Shown piece after piece: positions 26,089 to 39,329 of a stretch of 64,000 nucleotides of DNA (positions are counted from its first letter, which is position 1; every line of letters starts with the position of its first letter). The DNA lies in NCBI GenBank assembly GCA_905250075.1, contig CAJNOP010000008.1, positions 4,482,046 through 4,546,045 on the forward strand. The letters run 5' to 3'. The DNA comes from Rotaria sp. Silwood1 (taxonomy: Eukaryota > Rotifera > Eurotatoria > Philodinida > Philodinidae). Position numbers and translations under genes: made by a program. The notes under the pieces were generated by a model. The model did no database searches. It saw only the letters and a list, made by a program, of their open reading frames with translations, and was not told the origin of the DNA.

Positions 26089-26540
26089 ACTTCAATAACA
26101 TTTCGTTGGACAATGAATCGATCACTTGTATGTCATATTGATTGCTTGTTTGTGTGACTGTGAAATGCTTTGTTGAAATTTGTTTTTTTGTTTAAATTTT
26201 TTAGCCGGCTATTTCATATTTAACATCAATGGATAAATATGCAATAATGTGCATATTTCATCTTGTTATTCTTTGCATATGGCATGCAATACTCGGTAGT
26301 CTCATATATCTATTAATACCTGATTTACGTGTAACAAATGATATGTGGCTTGCATATATAGATCAATGGGTTTTTATGATTGCAATTAATATTTTTGTTA
26401 TTATTCATATTATACTCTTGATATGGCTTTATTTAGTTCCACTGAAACATCGTCGAGAAATGGCAAAAAAAGATCTTGAATATCAACAATCAATGTCCAA
26501 AGAAAAGAAAATCTTGAATTATACACTTTTATCTATATGA
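26089..26540 (+). CDS. Pentameric (Cys-loop) ligand-gated ion channel, C-terminal fragment
   Basis: Two exons, 26089-26127 (partial, directly after the gap) and 26205-26540, splice in phase 0 over a 77-bp GT-AG intron. The first reads SITFRWTMNRSLP into PAISYLTSMDKY, matching the end of TM2, the short extracellular loop with the invariant SLP-x-SY word, and the start of TM3 of Cys-loop receptors. A hydrophobic TM3 follows, then a very short intracellular loop, then IDQW leading into TM4 and a basic tail (LKHRREMAKKDLEYQQ). These receptors gate ions in response to acetylcholine, GABA, glycine, glutamate or related ligands. Ligand and ion selectivity cannot be judged because the extracellular domain and most of TM2 are missing. 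The 3' end converges with troponin I, with 172 bases between stops. Confidence 0.8.
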
Positions 26541-26712
26541 GAGAATTTCTATTGATATTTTTGTTTGGTGTTTTATTAATCATTATGGCTAAAGAAGAAG
26601 AGAGAATATGTATTGCATAGAACAAGTAAGAAAAAGAGAAATGGGGTTAAAAAAGAAAAAAATCATAAATATATTTATGTCCAGATATGAAGATTTTGTA
26701 ATGAATACGTCA

Positions 26713-28103
26713 TTATGCTTCATCTTCCTTGTGTTCTTTGGCTGATTTAAGTTGAACTTGATCACGATAATTTATTTTGTCATCTTCCTTTTGTTCTTCT
26801 TTAAGAGCAAATTTATTTGTTGATTGTTTTAAGTTGGCCATATTAATAAAATTAGGTTCTTCTTCTTTCGGTTTCTTTATCTTGTTCAACCTTTTTTTTT
26901 AAATTGTGTTTTATGAAAATAAAACAATTCATTGAGAAAATTTTTTAAAACTTACTTTTGTTCAGTTTTTGAGACTTTCTTAAGTGATGGTTTAACAAAT
27001 TTACCTTTGATATCATTGATTTTAATTGTTAATTCATTGATCTAGAAGAAAATATTATAGTTTTTAAATAATTTTTATTCATTCTTACATCATAATCATG
27101 TTTACGAATTTTAAATTCAAGATCATAATGACTATCTTCATTTGTTTTTAATTGATGATGAAGATCTTCACAAAGTGCTTTAAGTTGAGCTAAAAGACAA
27201 GTTTGTTTTTTTCTTTTAATTTCGAAAAACTACACTTGTAAATAATTACCATCACTCATTGAATTAAGATCACCAAGTGGTTTTAAATGTTGTTCAATAT
27301 AATTTTTACGTGCTTCTAAACGACGTTGTTGTTCACCTTTAAGATTTTCTGTGGCCATTTTCATGATTAAAAGCTAAAAAGAGAACAAACAAACAAATTT
27401 CATATATTAAATTTATTCAAGATAATATAATACAAACACGAAGTTTACGCTTCTTTTCAGGTGTTAAACCAAAACGTTTCTTCTTTTCAGCTGCATCACG
27501 AGCTTCTTGACGTTTACGTTCTCGATCAGCCTTCTTGCGAGCTTTTTTTTCTTCATCGGTGAGTGATCGTTCCTAGTAAAAAAAATATTTATTTTATATC
27601 TTGAAAATAATTCTTTTTTGTGTATGACATGCATTAAGTTTCAACATACCGTGCTAATGTAACATGAAAATCTTTATTATATTTGAGAATATACATAGTT
27701 TGATATGTGATAATATATTTGAATAGCATGCAAGAAGTTCTTGTGATATTTATTAAAACCAATTTTAGCATTGTACAGCAAACAATAAATTAGCTTTTTT
27801 TCTTTATATTCATGAGTATTGATATTATAAAATTTTAATGTAGACATACATGTATATATATAATATCAAGGACAAATTTCTGATGTTATAAAAAAAAAGG
27901 AAACCCTTTCTTTTTGTTAAGTTATTATCATGCAAGTCGAGCTGATGATCCATAGAGTCTTTATATACGTGCAAAAGAAGATAACATGCGAATTGATTAC
28001 CAAATAATGATTCCATGCATAATATTCAATCGAGTTCAATAAGTTATATTTTTATATAGATGAAACAGTTGGATTTATTTTGGTTTATTACCTCGTCAGC
28101 CAT
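26713..28103 (-). CDS. Troponin I
   Basis: Six exons, read downward: 28103-28092, 27572-27438, 27373-27250, 27189-27089, 27041-26956, 26890-26713. They join at GT-AG sites (phases 0, 0, 1, 0, 2) into 211 residues. The first exon encodes only Met-Ala-Asp-Glu. Then come a highly charged KKARKKADRERKRQEAR stretch, RFGLTPEKKRKLR, a long helix (MKMATENLKGEQQRRLEARK), the LC-x-x-LHHQL troponin-T-binding coiled-coil region and YDLEFKIRKHDYDINEL. The diagnostic DIKGKFVKPSLKKVSK follows at about residues 138-153, the actin-binding inhibitory region and close to arthropod TnI. Troponin I holds thin filaments off in the absence of calcium in striated muscle, with troponins C and T. The acidic Lys/Glu-rich tail ends at TAA 26713. 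A tttatt at 26572-26577 could serve as its poly(A) signal. Confidence 0.93.
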
Positions 28104-29004
28104 CGTTTTTGTTTAACTATTAGTTGGTTTGTCGACTTGGTTTCTGTCCTTCGTTGATCTTGTAAAGAAGCAAAAGCAAGACAGACGTTGGATGATGAGG
28201 ATGTTACTACTAAACACTTATTCTTTTTCTTTTCTTGGTTATATCAATCCATGTATAGGCCACAAACAGAACAAGGAAGAGGCTAAAATATAGAGGGAAA
28301 AATACGATACTTCTATCTTGTTCCTAAAATATCTGTTTATACGATTCTATGAAGAAGTTATGCAAAAAAAAGAAAGAGAAATAGGAGTCCCGTTACAAGT
28401 TTTGTACGAATGCGTATGTATGTATGTGTGCTTATATGGGATATTGACGGCAAACCAGAAAGCTCGTTATTGTTTCCTTTCGTCCCAAACATTTATGTGC
28501 ATCAGTACGTATATGTGGATACATATGGATATGGAAATAGTAGAAAAGAGAAAGAGGAATAGACCACTATTTTTATCTATTCTCATTCTTTTTCTACGAT
28601 GATAGATTACATAAAGAATTTTTCCACCAAAATATTAATCTAAACTACAGATATAAATATCAAAAACAAAAAAAAACACACTCAATAATCTTTTTTTTTT
28701 TTGTTGTTTGCATTTTTTATATTTATTTTTTCCAATACAAACTCATCGAAGTGCTGTATGAAAAGTTTCCATGTTGTAATTATCAAAACAAACTTAACGA
28801 ATGAGTCAATAAATATTCGATATATCTTATTCGACTTGCAATAAAAATATTTATTGTACATAACAATTGTATCATAATGCTTTTATAAACAAGTTTGAAA
28901 TAAATAAATAAAAAAAAAGGTTGAAACTATTATAAATGATTTTTATTTGGTTCTACTATAGATAAAACTAACAAAAACCAAATTGTTTACAAGTAAATTT
29001 TTAT
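28104..29004. other. Intergenic, upstream of troponin I
   Basis: This should hold the promoter of the troponin I gene. No defined element is readable. The segment includes purine/pyrimidine runs and a tgtatgtatgtgtg tract near 28415, but no exon. Confidence 0.5.
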
Positions 29005-29776
29005 TCTTCTTAATGATGATATTCGTTTTTTAATTGTTTTAAGTTGAATGAATTTTCGATATGTAACTTTATTTTCATTTTCATGTTCGTCTTTTAAAAC
29101 GAATTCATTTGTTGATTGTTTAATTTCTTCGTCTTTTGTTTTTTGTAATTTTTATATTCGAAATTAATTTCAATTCTCGTTTAAAATAATTTTTTCTAAT
29201 GTTATATAGTTACTGATACTTTTTCTGATATTCTTTTAATACATTTATCTGTAATATCATCAACTTTAATAGGTAATTCATTAGTTTAAGTGAAACAAAC
29301 AAAACAAACATTCTATTTTCCTTTTTCTGTTGATATTTTAAATTAATTTAATATACTTTATTAACTTGTTTATGATTTTGCATTTCAAGATCATACCATT
29401 ATTCTTCAGTACCGATTGATTGGTGACGAAATTCTTTGAACTAATGAAACAAGATATGTGTCATTCCATGAAGTTAACTTATTAGGATAGGTTTTAACAT
29501 ATTCTTCGATGTAATTTTTATTTTCAGCTACACATTGTTCAACAGTATTTTAGAAATTTTCTTTCTGTCGTCTCCATGATAAAATCCGAAATATTTTAAT
29601 CGAAATATATTTAATAAACTTATTTGAAGAAAAAAACAACTCGAAGTTTATGCTGCTTTTCAGGTGTTAAAGCAAAGTTTTTCTTTTTTTTTAGCTGCGT
29701 CACAAACATCTTGGCAATTACACGTGGGATCAGCTTTCTTTCGAGTTCTTCTTTCTTCTTCCGTTGATTGATGTTC
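29005..29776 (-). pseudogene. Decayed tandem copy of troponin I, introns retained
   Basis: On the minus strand this stretch follows the troponin I exons in order. A part like exon 2 (AGGTGTTAAAGC-type words near 29660-29770 on the plus strand, matching 27455-27570) is followed by parts like exons 3, 4, 5 and 6. The tcatttgttgattgttt word near 29106 equals the exon-6 word at 26813. Intron-like gaps are still present between the exon-like parts, so this is a DNA duplication rather than a processed copy. It is disabled: the exon-3-like frame meets a TGA soon after MET-T-E near 29545, and several indels break the frame. No start exon was identified. Confidence 0.8.
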
Positions 29777-31199
29777 CTAAAATTAACGAAAATATATTTT
29801 ATACAATCAAAAACTAAATCTAATAATATCGCTGATAGAGGTATGACACCATGGTTAAGTGACTACGTTGTTCAATACGTATTCACAAGGCAACATGTTC
29901 AAACTACAATACTATCAGTCGTAGAATGATCCTGGACAAGCCACTACGGGCTATTCAATCATGTAGAATACGTTATGATATACATCTGCTCCCGTAGCTA
30001 GTATATGGTTAGTGAGTATGTATGGAGAACTCCCGCAATAAAGCGTAAGAATTCTTCGTCAGATAGACCTAACGTAATCGTAGCTGAAAGGCGAGAGTAT
30101 TTTTGTTTCTTCCTTTCGATAGAGTTTTTTTTGTATAAGTTATTTTCATAGAATGTGTCTTGAAAATTTACGAAAGATATTATTAGTTCCTATGAATAAT
30201 TCAAATTTGTTGATTTGAAGTTGTTTTATTAGCACGAGCTCAAATTTGAAAAAGAAGAAACAGTTCTGAGCGTTTTGTTAGAGCCTATGAAATCTGCTAA
30301 TATGGCGTTTCGTTTATGAGAGAATGAATTTTTGACTATTAGATACTGTTTAATTCCATATTCCTTTTTTTGATATGAGTAAATATTATAGGTAGCAAGC
30401 GATCGTCTACAAAGAGAGACAAATATATTATCCATCTCATTCGACATCTTATTTTTTTTTTCTTACTCGGTATTAAAGCAATAGTCTGAAATTTATAGAA
30501 ATTTTCACGAATAATCAATTCTGATGCCAGTAATAACTAATCAGCACAACACCCTAAACTACCATAACGCGACGAGAAAATAGTACCATACATTCGATTC
30601 CAGGCGGCAAGGAGATAGAATGCAATGCATTGAAAGTGGCGGTGTGGGTGTGGATGAAGAGTAAATCTGAATTGATTGACATCCAAATCTAGATACACAT
30701 ACCCGTCCTGTCTAGATCTTAAATAGAGTCAAGAGTGAATCCGAATAGGATTCTACATTCTCAATTCAGAAAACTATCTTAGTAGAAACTTGAGCAACTT
30801 CCGATAAGGATTCTGTTTAACTCTGAGAAATATACTCTAGAATTTGAGACGTGATTCTTTCAGTACTTCTCAAAGAATGAACCAATTTGAGAATATGGAA
30901 GTGGTATAAATGAATGAATCGGTACGGAATTTTTTTTCACAAGAAACTTAAAAAAAGGTTTCTGAATGTTTATCCGCAAGAGAAATTTTTGAACGATATG
31001 TAGAAAACTATTTCAGTTTAGAGTATATTCGAAAAGGACTTCTTGAGTACTATCAAAGATATTTTCGAAAGTTATAGTAAGTTTTCACAATGAAGAAGTT
31101 TTCATTTGTAGCATTTTATCGCAGAAGAGCGAGATTTCTTTGACAACGATGATTTCGTTTTTTTTATTCATCGTAGTCATTCAAAATATTCAAGCGAAT
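29777..31199. other. Intergenic, no gene seen
   Basis: No exon or repeat of note. The minus-strand frame at 30229-30447 lacks features of a real gene and has no splice-compatible partner. Confidence 0.5.
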
Positions 31200-32093
31200 G
31201 CTTCATCGACACAGAATGGAATGATCGTTGCTGGAAGCCATGGAAATGACAATGATACCAATTAACTCAGCTGCTTCATGTGTCTCTGTGTAGATGATGA
31301 TCAAAGGATGGTTATTGCTGACTTCTTAAATCATCGTATTATTCAATGGAAGATGGATGATACAAATGGTCACATGGTAGCGGGTGATAATGATGAAGGA
31401 AACTGATTGAATCACTTGAAAGGACCAACTTATGTCACAATCGACAAAGAGATTGATTGCCTCATTATCTACGAAGGAGTGAATGAACAAGTCACACGTT
31501 GGTCTCATCGTAATGGTACAACTCAAGGAAAAATTCTCCTCGACAACATTCAGTGTTGCAGATTGACCATGAATGATCAATGATATTTCTACATCACTGT
31601 CGAAGAAAACCATGAAGTAAGACAATATAAAATAGGAGACACGAATAAAACTATCATTGCTAGTGGTCATGGCAAAAGTGATGGTTTCAATCAACTCACC
31701 AATCCGACTGACATATTTGTTGATGGACACAACAGACTGTCTACGTGGTGGATTTCAACAATAATCAGCTGATGAAATGAAATAAAGATGCATCAAAAGA
31801 AATTGTCGTCACCAGAGGTTAGAACGCAGGGAACACTGAGATACCATTGTTCAGTCCTAGAGGACGTTTCATCGATACATTTGGTACTGTGTATGTAGTA
31901 GACTCGTGGAATAATCAAAAGATCCGCTGGCCTGAAGGAGCTAAACAGAGCACTATCATTGTCGGTGATAATGGTTGTGGAGAAGGACCAAATTAACTGT
32001 ACTCTTCCATGGGTCTTTTGTTCGATCAACATAGCAATCACTATGTCGTCGATTATGAAAATGCTCGAGTACAAAGATTTTGTATCGAATAGA
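31200..32093 (+). pseudogene. NHL-repeat (beta-propeller) gene remnant
   Basis: Three-frame reading shows successive NHL-type blades: NGMIVAGSHG, then VIADFLNHRIIQWK and GHMVAGDNDEGN, then DCLIIYEGVNEQVTRW, then YITVEENHEVRQYKIGDT and IIASGHGKSDG. After a frame change come VYVVDFNNNQLMK, VYVVDSWNNQKIRWPEGAKQ, IIVGDNGCGEG and YVVDYENARVQRFCIE, with a stop at 32091-32093. The order of beta-propeller words is intact but at least five lesions are visible: TAA near 31264, TGA near 31405, TGA near 31582, a one-base shift near 31739 and TGA near 31775. A TAA also falls near 31995. NHL proteins of this kind are abundant in bdelloids, from memory. No intact first exon is seen. Confidence 0.85.
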
Positions 32094-33287
32094 CTTCATG
32101 GCAATGATTAATTTTTTTGCTCTATCACGATGAATAAAATAAAACTGGCTCTTCAAGGGAAGAAATAGATTTCATTCTGATTCTATTCAAGCGCGCAACC
32201 TAGAACTACTCTTCTAGAATTGTGGCGGCGCGAAGCTCATGCACACAAAGGATAGACTCATTTAAACATGACATGCATAATGATTGTCTTGGGTTTCTGA
32301 CAATTAAAACTTCATATATATTTTTCAAGAGATTTTAACTACTTCTTTGAACGTTACTGAATGCTCATTAGGTTTGTGAGAAAATAGTATTAACCATCAT
32401 ATGGAAAGATGCAGATCATTTGTCTCTTTCTAATCGTGGAAACTGAAGATCAATAGCTATCTCCGTTGGAGGATTGTTAAAAAAACAATCACTCTTCTTT
32501 CATTTTGTCATGCTCATTAGTAAAAAGTTCCGCTTTCTATTTCGTTCTCTCATGTAAAAATTGATATTACATATGGTGAATTATAATTAGAATGAAATTT
32601 TTCATTCATTTATTACCTTATATTGGTTTATCTATGATCTATTCATGATATTACATATCTAAAGTAATAAAGTATCGAATTACGATAGTTCCTGAACATC
32701 ATTTGAAAATTTAATTCGACTATAAATTCATAACAACTTAGACTTTTTTTTTCAAAAAGCATGAAAAAACCTGATTTGATGTGTTTTATTTATTCACAGA
32801 GTCTGATTATTCTGATGCTAGTACAGTCGATATACACGACTTCCGATCACATCTATTTGTAGAATAGTAATTAAAAATTTCTTGACAAAAGATATGCAAA
32901 TAGCATTTTTCATGAGAACTCTAATCATTGTTACAGCAGTATGTACGATTTAGAAATTGAAATTTCTATATAATTCGTAAAATTCCACTAAAAAAATTCT
33001 AGATATCATAGGTAATAGAAACTTTATACCTCTATAGACACATCCATCTGGATATAGGAATTCAAAGAGTTCCAGGTATTCTAACAAATTTTTTCATGTT
33101 TATCAAAATCTACAGACACTACAGTTTTTCTAGGCATATCTGTATCTATTATACCAAAAAATTTTCATTTACTCATATATATATATGCATATATTTATTT
33201 ATTTATTTATTTATAGAAAAAAAAAATAGACTATCTACTAGTCTACAAAACAAATGTGGAATGAGAAAAGAAGAATAACAAGAAATG
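32094..33287. other. Intergenic with microsatellites
   Basis: No gene. The right end has an (at)n run and a ttta tetranucleotide repeat at about 33176-33216. On the minus strand the latter supplies AATAAA words downstream of the BTB gene, possibly used for polyadenylation. Confidence 0.55.
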
Positions 33288-35659
33288 TTATAGACAAAAA
33301 ATTATTTCAGGTATTTGTCCATCATCAACATTTGATCCATTATTTTCTCCAGATGCTAAAAATAATAATAATAATAATCAAATTCATTAAAATAAAAATA
33401 AAAACTTACCATATGCAAAATGAAATGTTACTTTACCATCAAGACCACAATCATGACTTATTCGACGTAAACCATTAATACCATAAAATGAATCTGGTCC
33501 CTATGAATAGATCAAATTTTTTTCGTTTTATAATACATCATAAAAACAAAGATAAATACTTTAAGTTTAGCACTTGCAACATAATATTCTCCTTGTTGAA
33601 TTTCTAATGGTTCTTTAAATGATATACGAAATGTTGATGATGATCCATCAGCCATAAATGTTGTTTCATTTTCACCTAATATTCTACCAGAATCAAGATG
33701 ATGTAACTAATATTTAAATAAAAGAAAAATTCTAAAAAAAAAAACACAAAAATAATAATAAAATTTCTATATACTTGTATATGAACATTATATTCAAATG
33801 GTTCTCTTATACTTCCATAAAGTCCATAACCAGCTATTAATAAACGTCTATCACATTTAAATCTAATTCTATCAAATGCATCTGAATAAGACCAACGATG
33901 TTCAACTTCACCTTCACGAAATCTATTAACAATATATTCTTTAAATGTACTTCGTGGTTCATCATCAAAATCACATAATTTATATGATTTTGATGGTAAA
34001 CTAAAATATAAAAATATTGATATAATTTCTTTATCAGTTAAAATTCCAGATTGTGCTGGGCCTTGTGCAAATTCTTCTTGACTCATTAATGGAAATCGAA
34101 TTAATTTTAAAGCACCACCTAATGTTTGTCGAATCATTTCGGGTGTTATTGATTGATTATTTGATAATCTATTTTTTGCCCATGCTATACATGTTTGCCA
34201 TAATTTTATTTCTCTTACACCTAATGTATCACGTTTTAATATAGCCATTAATGTATCTAAATCAATATCAAGTAATTCTGGTGTTTGTAATGCATACATA
34301 GCATTTTTATCAATAACTTCTAAACATTGTGCTGCTAATTGTGCTTCATCAAATAAACGTGCTTGACTTAATAATATTAATGCATTTTCAATCGAAATAT
34401 TTTTCTTTAAAAAATCAACACAAAGACGTTCAAGACCAAGAACACAATATTTTTTTGCACCATATAATATTGACATAACAGTATCATGTGTTATTGATAA
34501 TGATGGAGTATTATAATCACCATATAAAAAACGTAATAATATACGAAATGCATAAGTTTCCATATCAGGTACATGTATAATTGATGATAATGATTCATTA
34601 TTTCGTTGAAACATAGCTTCAAATACACAAGAACCAACACTTAAAACAAATTTATGTGCAGGAATCAATTCATCACTGTCATTTAACTCAAAATGTATAT
34701 CAGCCATATATTCATTTAAACATAATGCAGATATACGATCATTGAGAGAAAATTTTGAAGCCTATATAAATGTAAATATTGAAGAAAATATTAGAATTTG
34801 TTTAAATTCAAAATTCACGAGAGAAAAACTGAAATTGCAATTATATTCGGACAATATTAGGATTCGACTAAAGATAAATTCATACCATTACGTATTTCAC
34901 TCAAAGTAAAGTGAAATGAAAGAAAAAAAAACAAAAGAAGTTTTTAGTCATAGTAGTCATGTTGACAAGCCGTATCAATATAGATGTACACGTTATAACC
35001 TAATAAAAAAAAAGAACATCTGAATTCGGTTCAATTATCGGTTGTACATACGATTGTAATGACAAGTGAATTAGAAAACAATGTATAGATAAAATTTTTT
35101 TGTTTGACATAATATCATTTCAAGTGAGGATTTTTTTTTTATATCAACATGAGTGAATAGACTAAAGTATTTACGAAAATATTAAAAAGAAATTATATTG
35201 TTGATTGAAATTCGTCAGATTTTATTGATTTCGATTGTATGAATTTTATTTCTAGTCGAATTCTAATTCTGCTTGAGCATAATAAGAAAATATCTTTTTA
35301 TGTCTAAAGAAATACTCATCAATAGTGAAATCATTATTTTATATGATGAAAATAAAAATTTCAATTTCGCTTCCAAGAAATATACAAGTATAAAATTAAA
35401 AAAAACTAATTTCTCATTGTAAGAAATATATTTTTACCTGCCAATTGAAGGGCAAACTAATTATTTGTTTGTTTTGATAATCATCAGTTTCATGTTCGGT
35501 ATGTGTGTTCGAGGACACAGCATTGGCAGGTGGAGGAAGACTTGAAGCTTCGTTGAGTACTGTAGAAGAACGACGTGTTACTGGATGATTATGATGATCA
35601 GGAAGTGGAATTGGTGGATGTGGAGAAACAAATGATAATGAAGAATTAGCTTTTGGCAT
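33288..35659 (-). CDS. BTB-BACK-PHR protein, BTBD3/BTBD6-like
   Basis: Five exons, read downward: 35659-35438, 34761-33775, 33706-33560, 33500-33410, 33355-33288. Phases are 0, 0, 0, 1 and the sum is 505 codons including the stop (504 residues). After a Pro/His/Ser-rich N-terminus of about 70 residues comes NWQ-ASKFSLNDR, then the BTB/POZ domain (MADIHFELN, HKFVLSVGSCVFEAMF, LRFLYGD). The BACK domain follows (CVDFLKKNISIENALILLSQ, LWQTCIAWAKNRL). The PHR domain completes it (FKCDRRLLIAGYGLYGS, SFKEPLEIQQGEYYVASAKLKG, GLDGKVTFHFA, ending DDGQIPEIIF). This domain order defines the BTBD1/2/3/6 group, cullin-3 substrate adaptors. BTBD6 works in neuronal differentiation and BTBD3 in dendrite orientation. 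Length fits the family. The ATG at 35659 is the first Met; the codon before it is not a stop, so a slightly longer N-terminus cannot be excluded. Confidence 0.93.
33358..33379. repeat. (aat)n microsatellite in a BTB-gene intron
   Basis: About seven copies of the aat/ata trinucleotide lie immediately upstream (on the coding strand) of the last exon of the BTB gene, within the 54-bp intron 33356-33409. Confidence 0.85.
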
Positions 35660-38600
35660 GATCAATGCGCAGTATTTACTGCACGAAAGATCGATTCACC
35701 TGGTCAATAATAAAACATATATTTGAGGTCTTATCAACAACAATTTGATTCGATTTTAATATTAACCAAACAGAATTATTTCATCAGACTTTATTCAAAT
35801 AAAGATTATCGAATTTTATTAAAATTGACAACCTTAAAGTAATTATGAAAACTAATTATTAAATCATTCTTTATTTTATTTATTAATATTTGATAGATAG
35901 TGTTTTAGTATGAACGATAGATGGTGTTGGATTTAGTCATTTTTATTGATGATTTATTTATTTATGTTCATTTTATTTCGACAGATGAAATACGATATTT
36001 AACAATTCTAAGAAGAATGAAAAACAATAGTTATCTTTGTTCATACAAAAAAAAAAAAGGCTTTTCCATACGGTCCCATCACAGGACAAAGTATTGAACT
36101 TACAAATTTTGACTGTTATTAATTTATGGCATATTGTCAGAAAGGTTAACATTGTTTATTTTAACTAGTATCAAATAAATGAATAAATCAAAATGTTAAA
36201 AATTTTTATACTTGATACACACACTCGGACATTTTCTAATCTTGCATATGTTTGCATCTAGAATTCCTATTCTACTAATTTATTAGATTCATTTAACACT
36301 TTTTTCATTTCTCCTAATGATAATATATACGATACATGTTATAGGAAGTAGCAAATATCATTTTATTCTTCGTTTCATCAGTTTAACTATCATATTCGTC
36401 TACTACAAATATTGATGTAATCGTTCCAGAGTTCCAAGTGCATCATTGTTTCTCTCAAGGAACTTTCACATATACTATTGAATTTTGTCTGAACTTTAGA
36501 ATGATCCTAAGCGTTGCTATTATGGACGCGCCTTTTCCTATTGCTAAACAAACACATACAAAGAACATTGATCTCATCTTCTCGATCCTCCGTTACTTTG
36601 AATCTTCTTCTACCACAGCTTGTTACCGTCTGAACAGAGAGTAGTCGGAAGAGAACTGCAAAAAATCCTCAATTTAAAATTATACTAACTATGTTCTTCA
36701 AAAAAAATATGTGAATTTCATAAAAAAAAGAATTAAAATTTTTTTGTCTACACAGATTTTATGCATTGTTATTCTGTACGATGAATCTGAAAATCTATAA
36801 AAGTAATACAGACATTAGAGTAAGTCGACTGTTATTAAATACTCATTAGAGTATCATTTAAATCGTATTCTAATTTTCTGAATGAGATGAACGTGAAGAC
36901 CCCCTGTGGTATTCTCTCATATTATAAATCGTGTGTTAGCTAACTCGTTCAACCATTTACAAACACGATGCAATACAAATGCTTTCACAAATGTCATAAT
37001 ACGATTTCATATAGTATATAAAATAATCATGCATGTTCGAAAGAATTATAATTCTACTTCAACTAGAAAAAGATCATCTATCATATTCCAAAAAATAAAT
37101 AAATAAATAAAAGACATATAAACAATTGATCATTAATTAAAAGAAAAGCTAACATTGAAATTAGTCTTTAGTTAATTCTAATATCAGTCAATTTATTAGA
37201 TAGAAAAAAAAAAAAAACAGAAAATAATTTATATTCAAGCAATAGCAATATATTATTGTTTATGTTCAAGAAAACAGTTTCCTGTTAAAGAAGTTTGTTT
37301 ATCTAAGAGCTTTACACCCCCAAAAAATAAATTGTGATAATCTCATCTTCTCCAATAACATATACAAGAAAAAATGAAAAATCAATAGAACGAGGAAAAA
37401 AAACAACATAATAATCCAATTTGTTTATGGATAAAATCATCAATCTAATTCGAAATAATTAGAAAATAGTTGAAATAATTCTTCACTATGAATTTCTATA
37501 AGATGTAATTTAACACCGATTGTTCATATTTTTTCATCTTTTGATCATTTGTTGATATGCAACAATATTAACTTGTGAAAATCGTACTCAAATCTCTTCA
37601 TGTTTTTTGATCAAATTCACAGTTTGGAACTAATTAGGAAAAAAAGCAAAAAAAAAAAAAAACGACCGTCTCATTCTCATTTTTTTTTCAATGAATATTA
37701 AAGGTCTATTATAAACAGACATTTTCTATACGGTCATTGTTATTTTTTTTTTTTTGCTTGTTCATATGTCTAAAAGTAATTTCTTTTGAGTTTATTGATC
37801 TACTACTGTTTCATCGGCAAAGAGAAAAAGAAAGTAATCATTTATTGATGAATATTTTATATAGTGAACATCGAACAAACTTATTCAGCTATTCAATAAT
37901 CAATTTGATGGAAAAAAGAGAAATAATGAGTATTGCTAATGTCTAATATTTTATAATCTTGAAAATTATTTGTTTTTTTTCTTCACATCTTCTACTTGTC
38001 AATATACAAGAAAAATTGTTTATATTTTGATGTCAAAGTCTTAATGAATTTCTAGTATTATTCAAACGATTCGATTTATTCTTGCTTCAAAATCATTATA
38101 GAATCAAGAAAATTTTCTACTCAATATTCATATCGTATGATGAAAATATCAAAATTCGAGAAATTTTTTAAAATGCAATAATGAAATTTGATCTTAACAG
38201 AAAACAAAAAAAAAGTAATTTACATTTATTTGATTATTCATAGCTATAAAATGAATGAACAATCACTTCTTTTGTTTATTTCACAATTTTGATTTCATTG
38301 ATAACATAAGATATATTATATGATATTCTAACGAAGCTTTTCCCACTTAAATCAATCAACAGCAATGGAAATCATCATATGAAGAATCATTGAATTTCTA
38401 CAATAGTTCATCAATTTAGTCTAGTATAGAGTCCTTCGATTTATTCCAAACCTGAACATACTGAACTCCAGTTGTCTGAGAAATATCTAAGGTAAACTTG
38501 TTATCGAAACCAAAAATCTACAAAAAAAAACTGATCTCGTATTTTCGTAGCAACTAGTCAATTTCATTGAAAATATTAGCGTATAGTTCGGTTGAATGAT

Positions 38601-38927
38601 TTCAATTTTAAAAATCTTCTACAAAAATACAAAAACTAACATCTGTTAGTATTTCCATTTTATTATCTTTATTACATAGAATGATTGTTTATTCACATGA
38701 GAAATAAAATAAGTTAATTAAATCTGTTTCCTGTTTTGAATTTTGACATCCAGAGGGATAATCATCATATCATCGATCAAAACCTTCAAGTCATTAGTAT
38801 TATGACATAGTGATACTAAACTCAATTTTCTGCTCAAATGAATCACCTGGCCATCTGCTCTAATTGCCTCCTGTTGTTTCTTCCTTCTGTTTTTTTTTTC
38901 TTCTTTCGTTCTACGATGACCGACACT

Positions 38928-39015
38928 GAGAGAGAGAGAGAGAGAGCGAAGAAAAAAAGTAGTGGACGACAGCAAGAAAATAATTTTCTTTATATATATA
39001 TATATACATATATAC
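38928..39015. repeat. (ga)n and (ta)n simple-sequence tracts
   Basis: Ten copies of the ga dinucleotide near 38928-38947, and an alternating ta/tata run near 38992-39015 with one catata interruption. Confidence 0.85.
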
Positions 39016-39329
39016 ATAGAGCTTCATTTCTATTCTCTCTTCGTTTGCTTATTTCAAAAAAAAAGAAAATTGACAAGTCTCTATATGCACGAACGAGAAG
39101 ATGAGAGTCAGGTAAGTAAAAAAAAAAAAAGCAAAAGTGACTGATTAGTTTTGATGCCGGATGTGAATAGATGAACATTGAACAGAAGAAGTCATTCGAT
39201 ATGAATAAACATAGACAGCAAACAGTAATCCTCTTTGTCATCAATTGTATTGAATAACAAAAACTTATATTATATCTCAGATTATTTTACATATAATCCT
39301 TTAAGTTTAATTTCTTAGAAAAAAGAAAA

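Noticed and set aside
31326-32156. Minus-strand frames opposite the NHL remnant
   Set aside because: The plus strand carries the recognisable NHL words; the minus frames are antisense shadows.
38718-39244. Overlapping frames on both strands before plexin
   Set aside because: Driven by (ga)n, (ta)n and homopolymer runs; no protein-like features.
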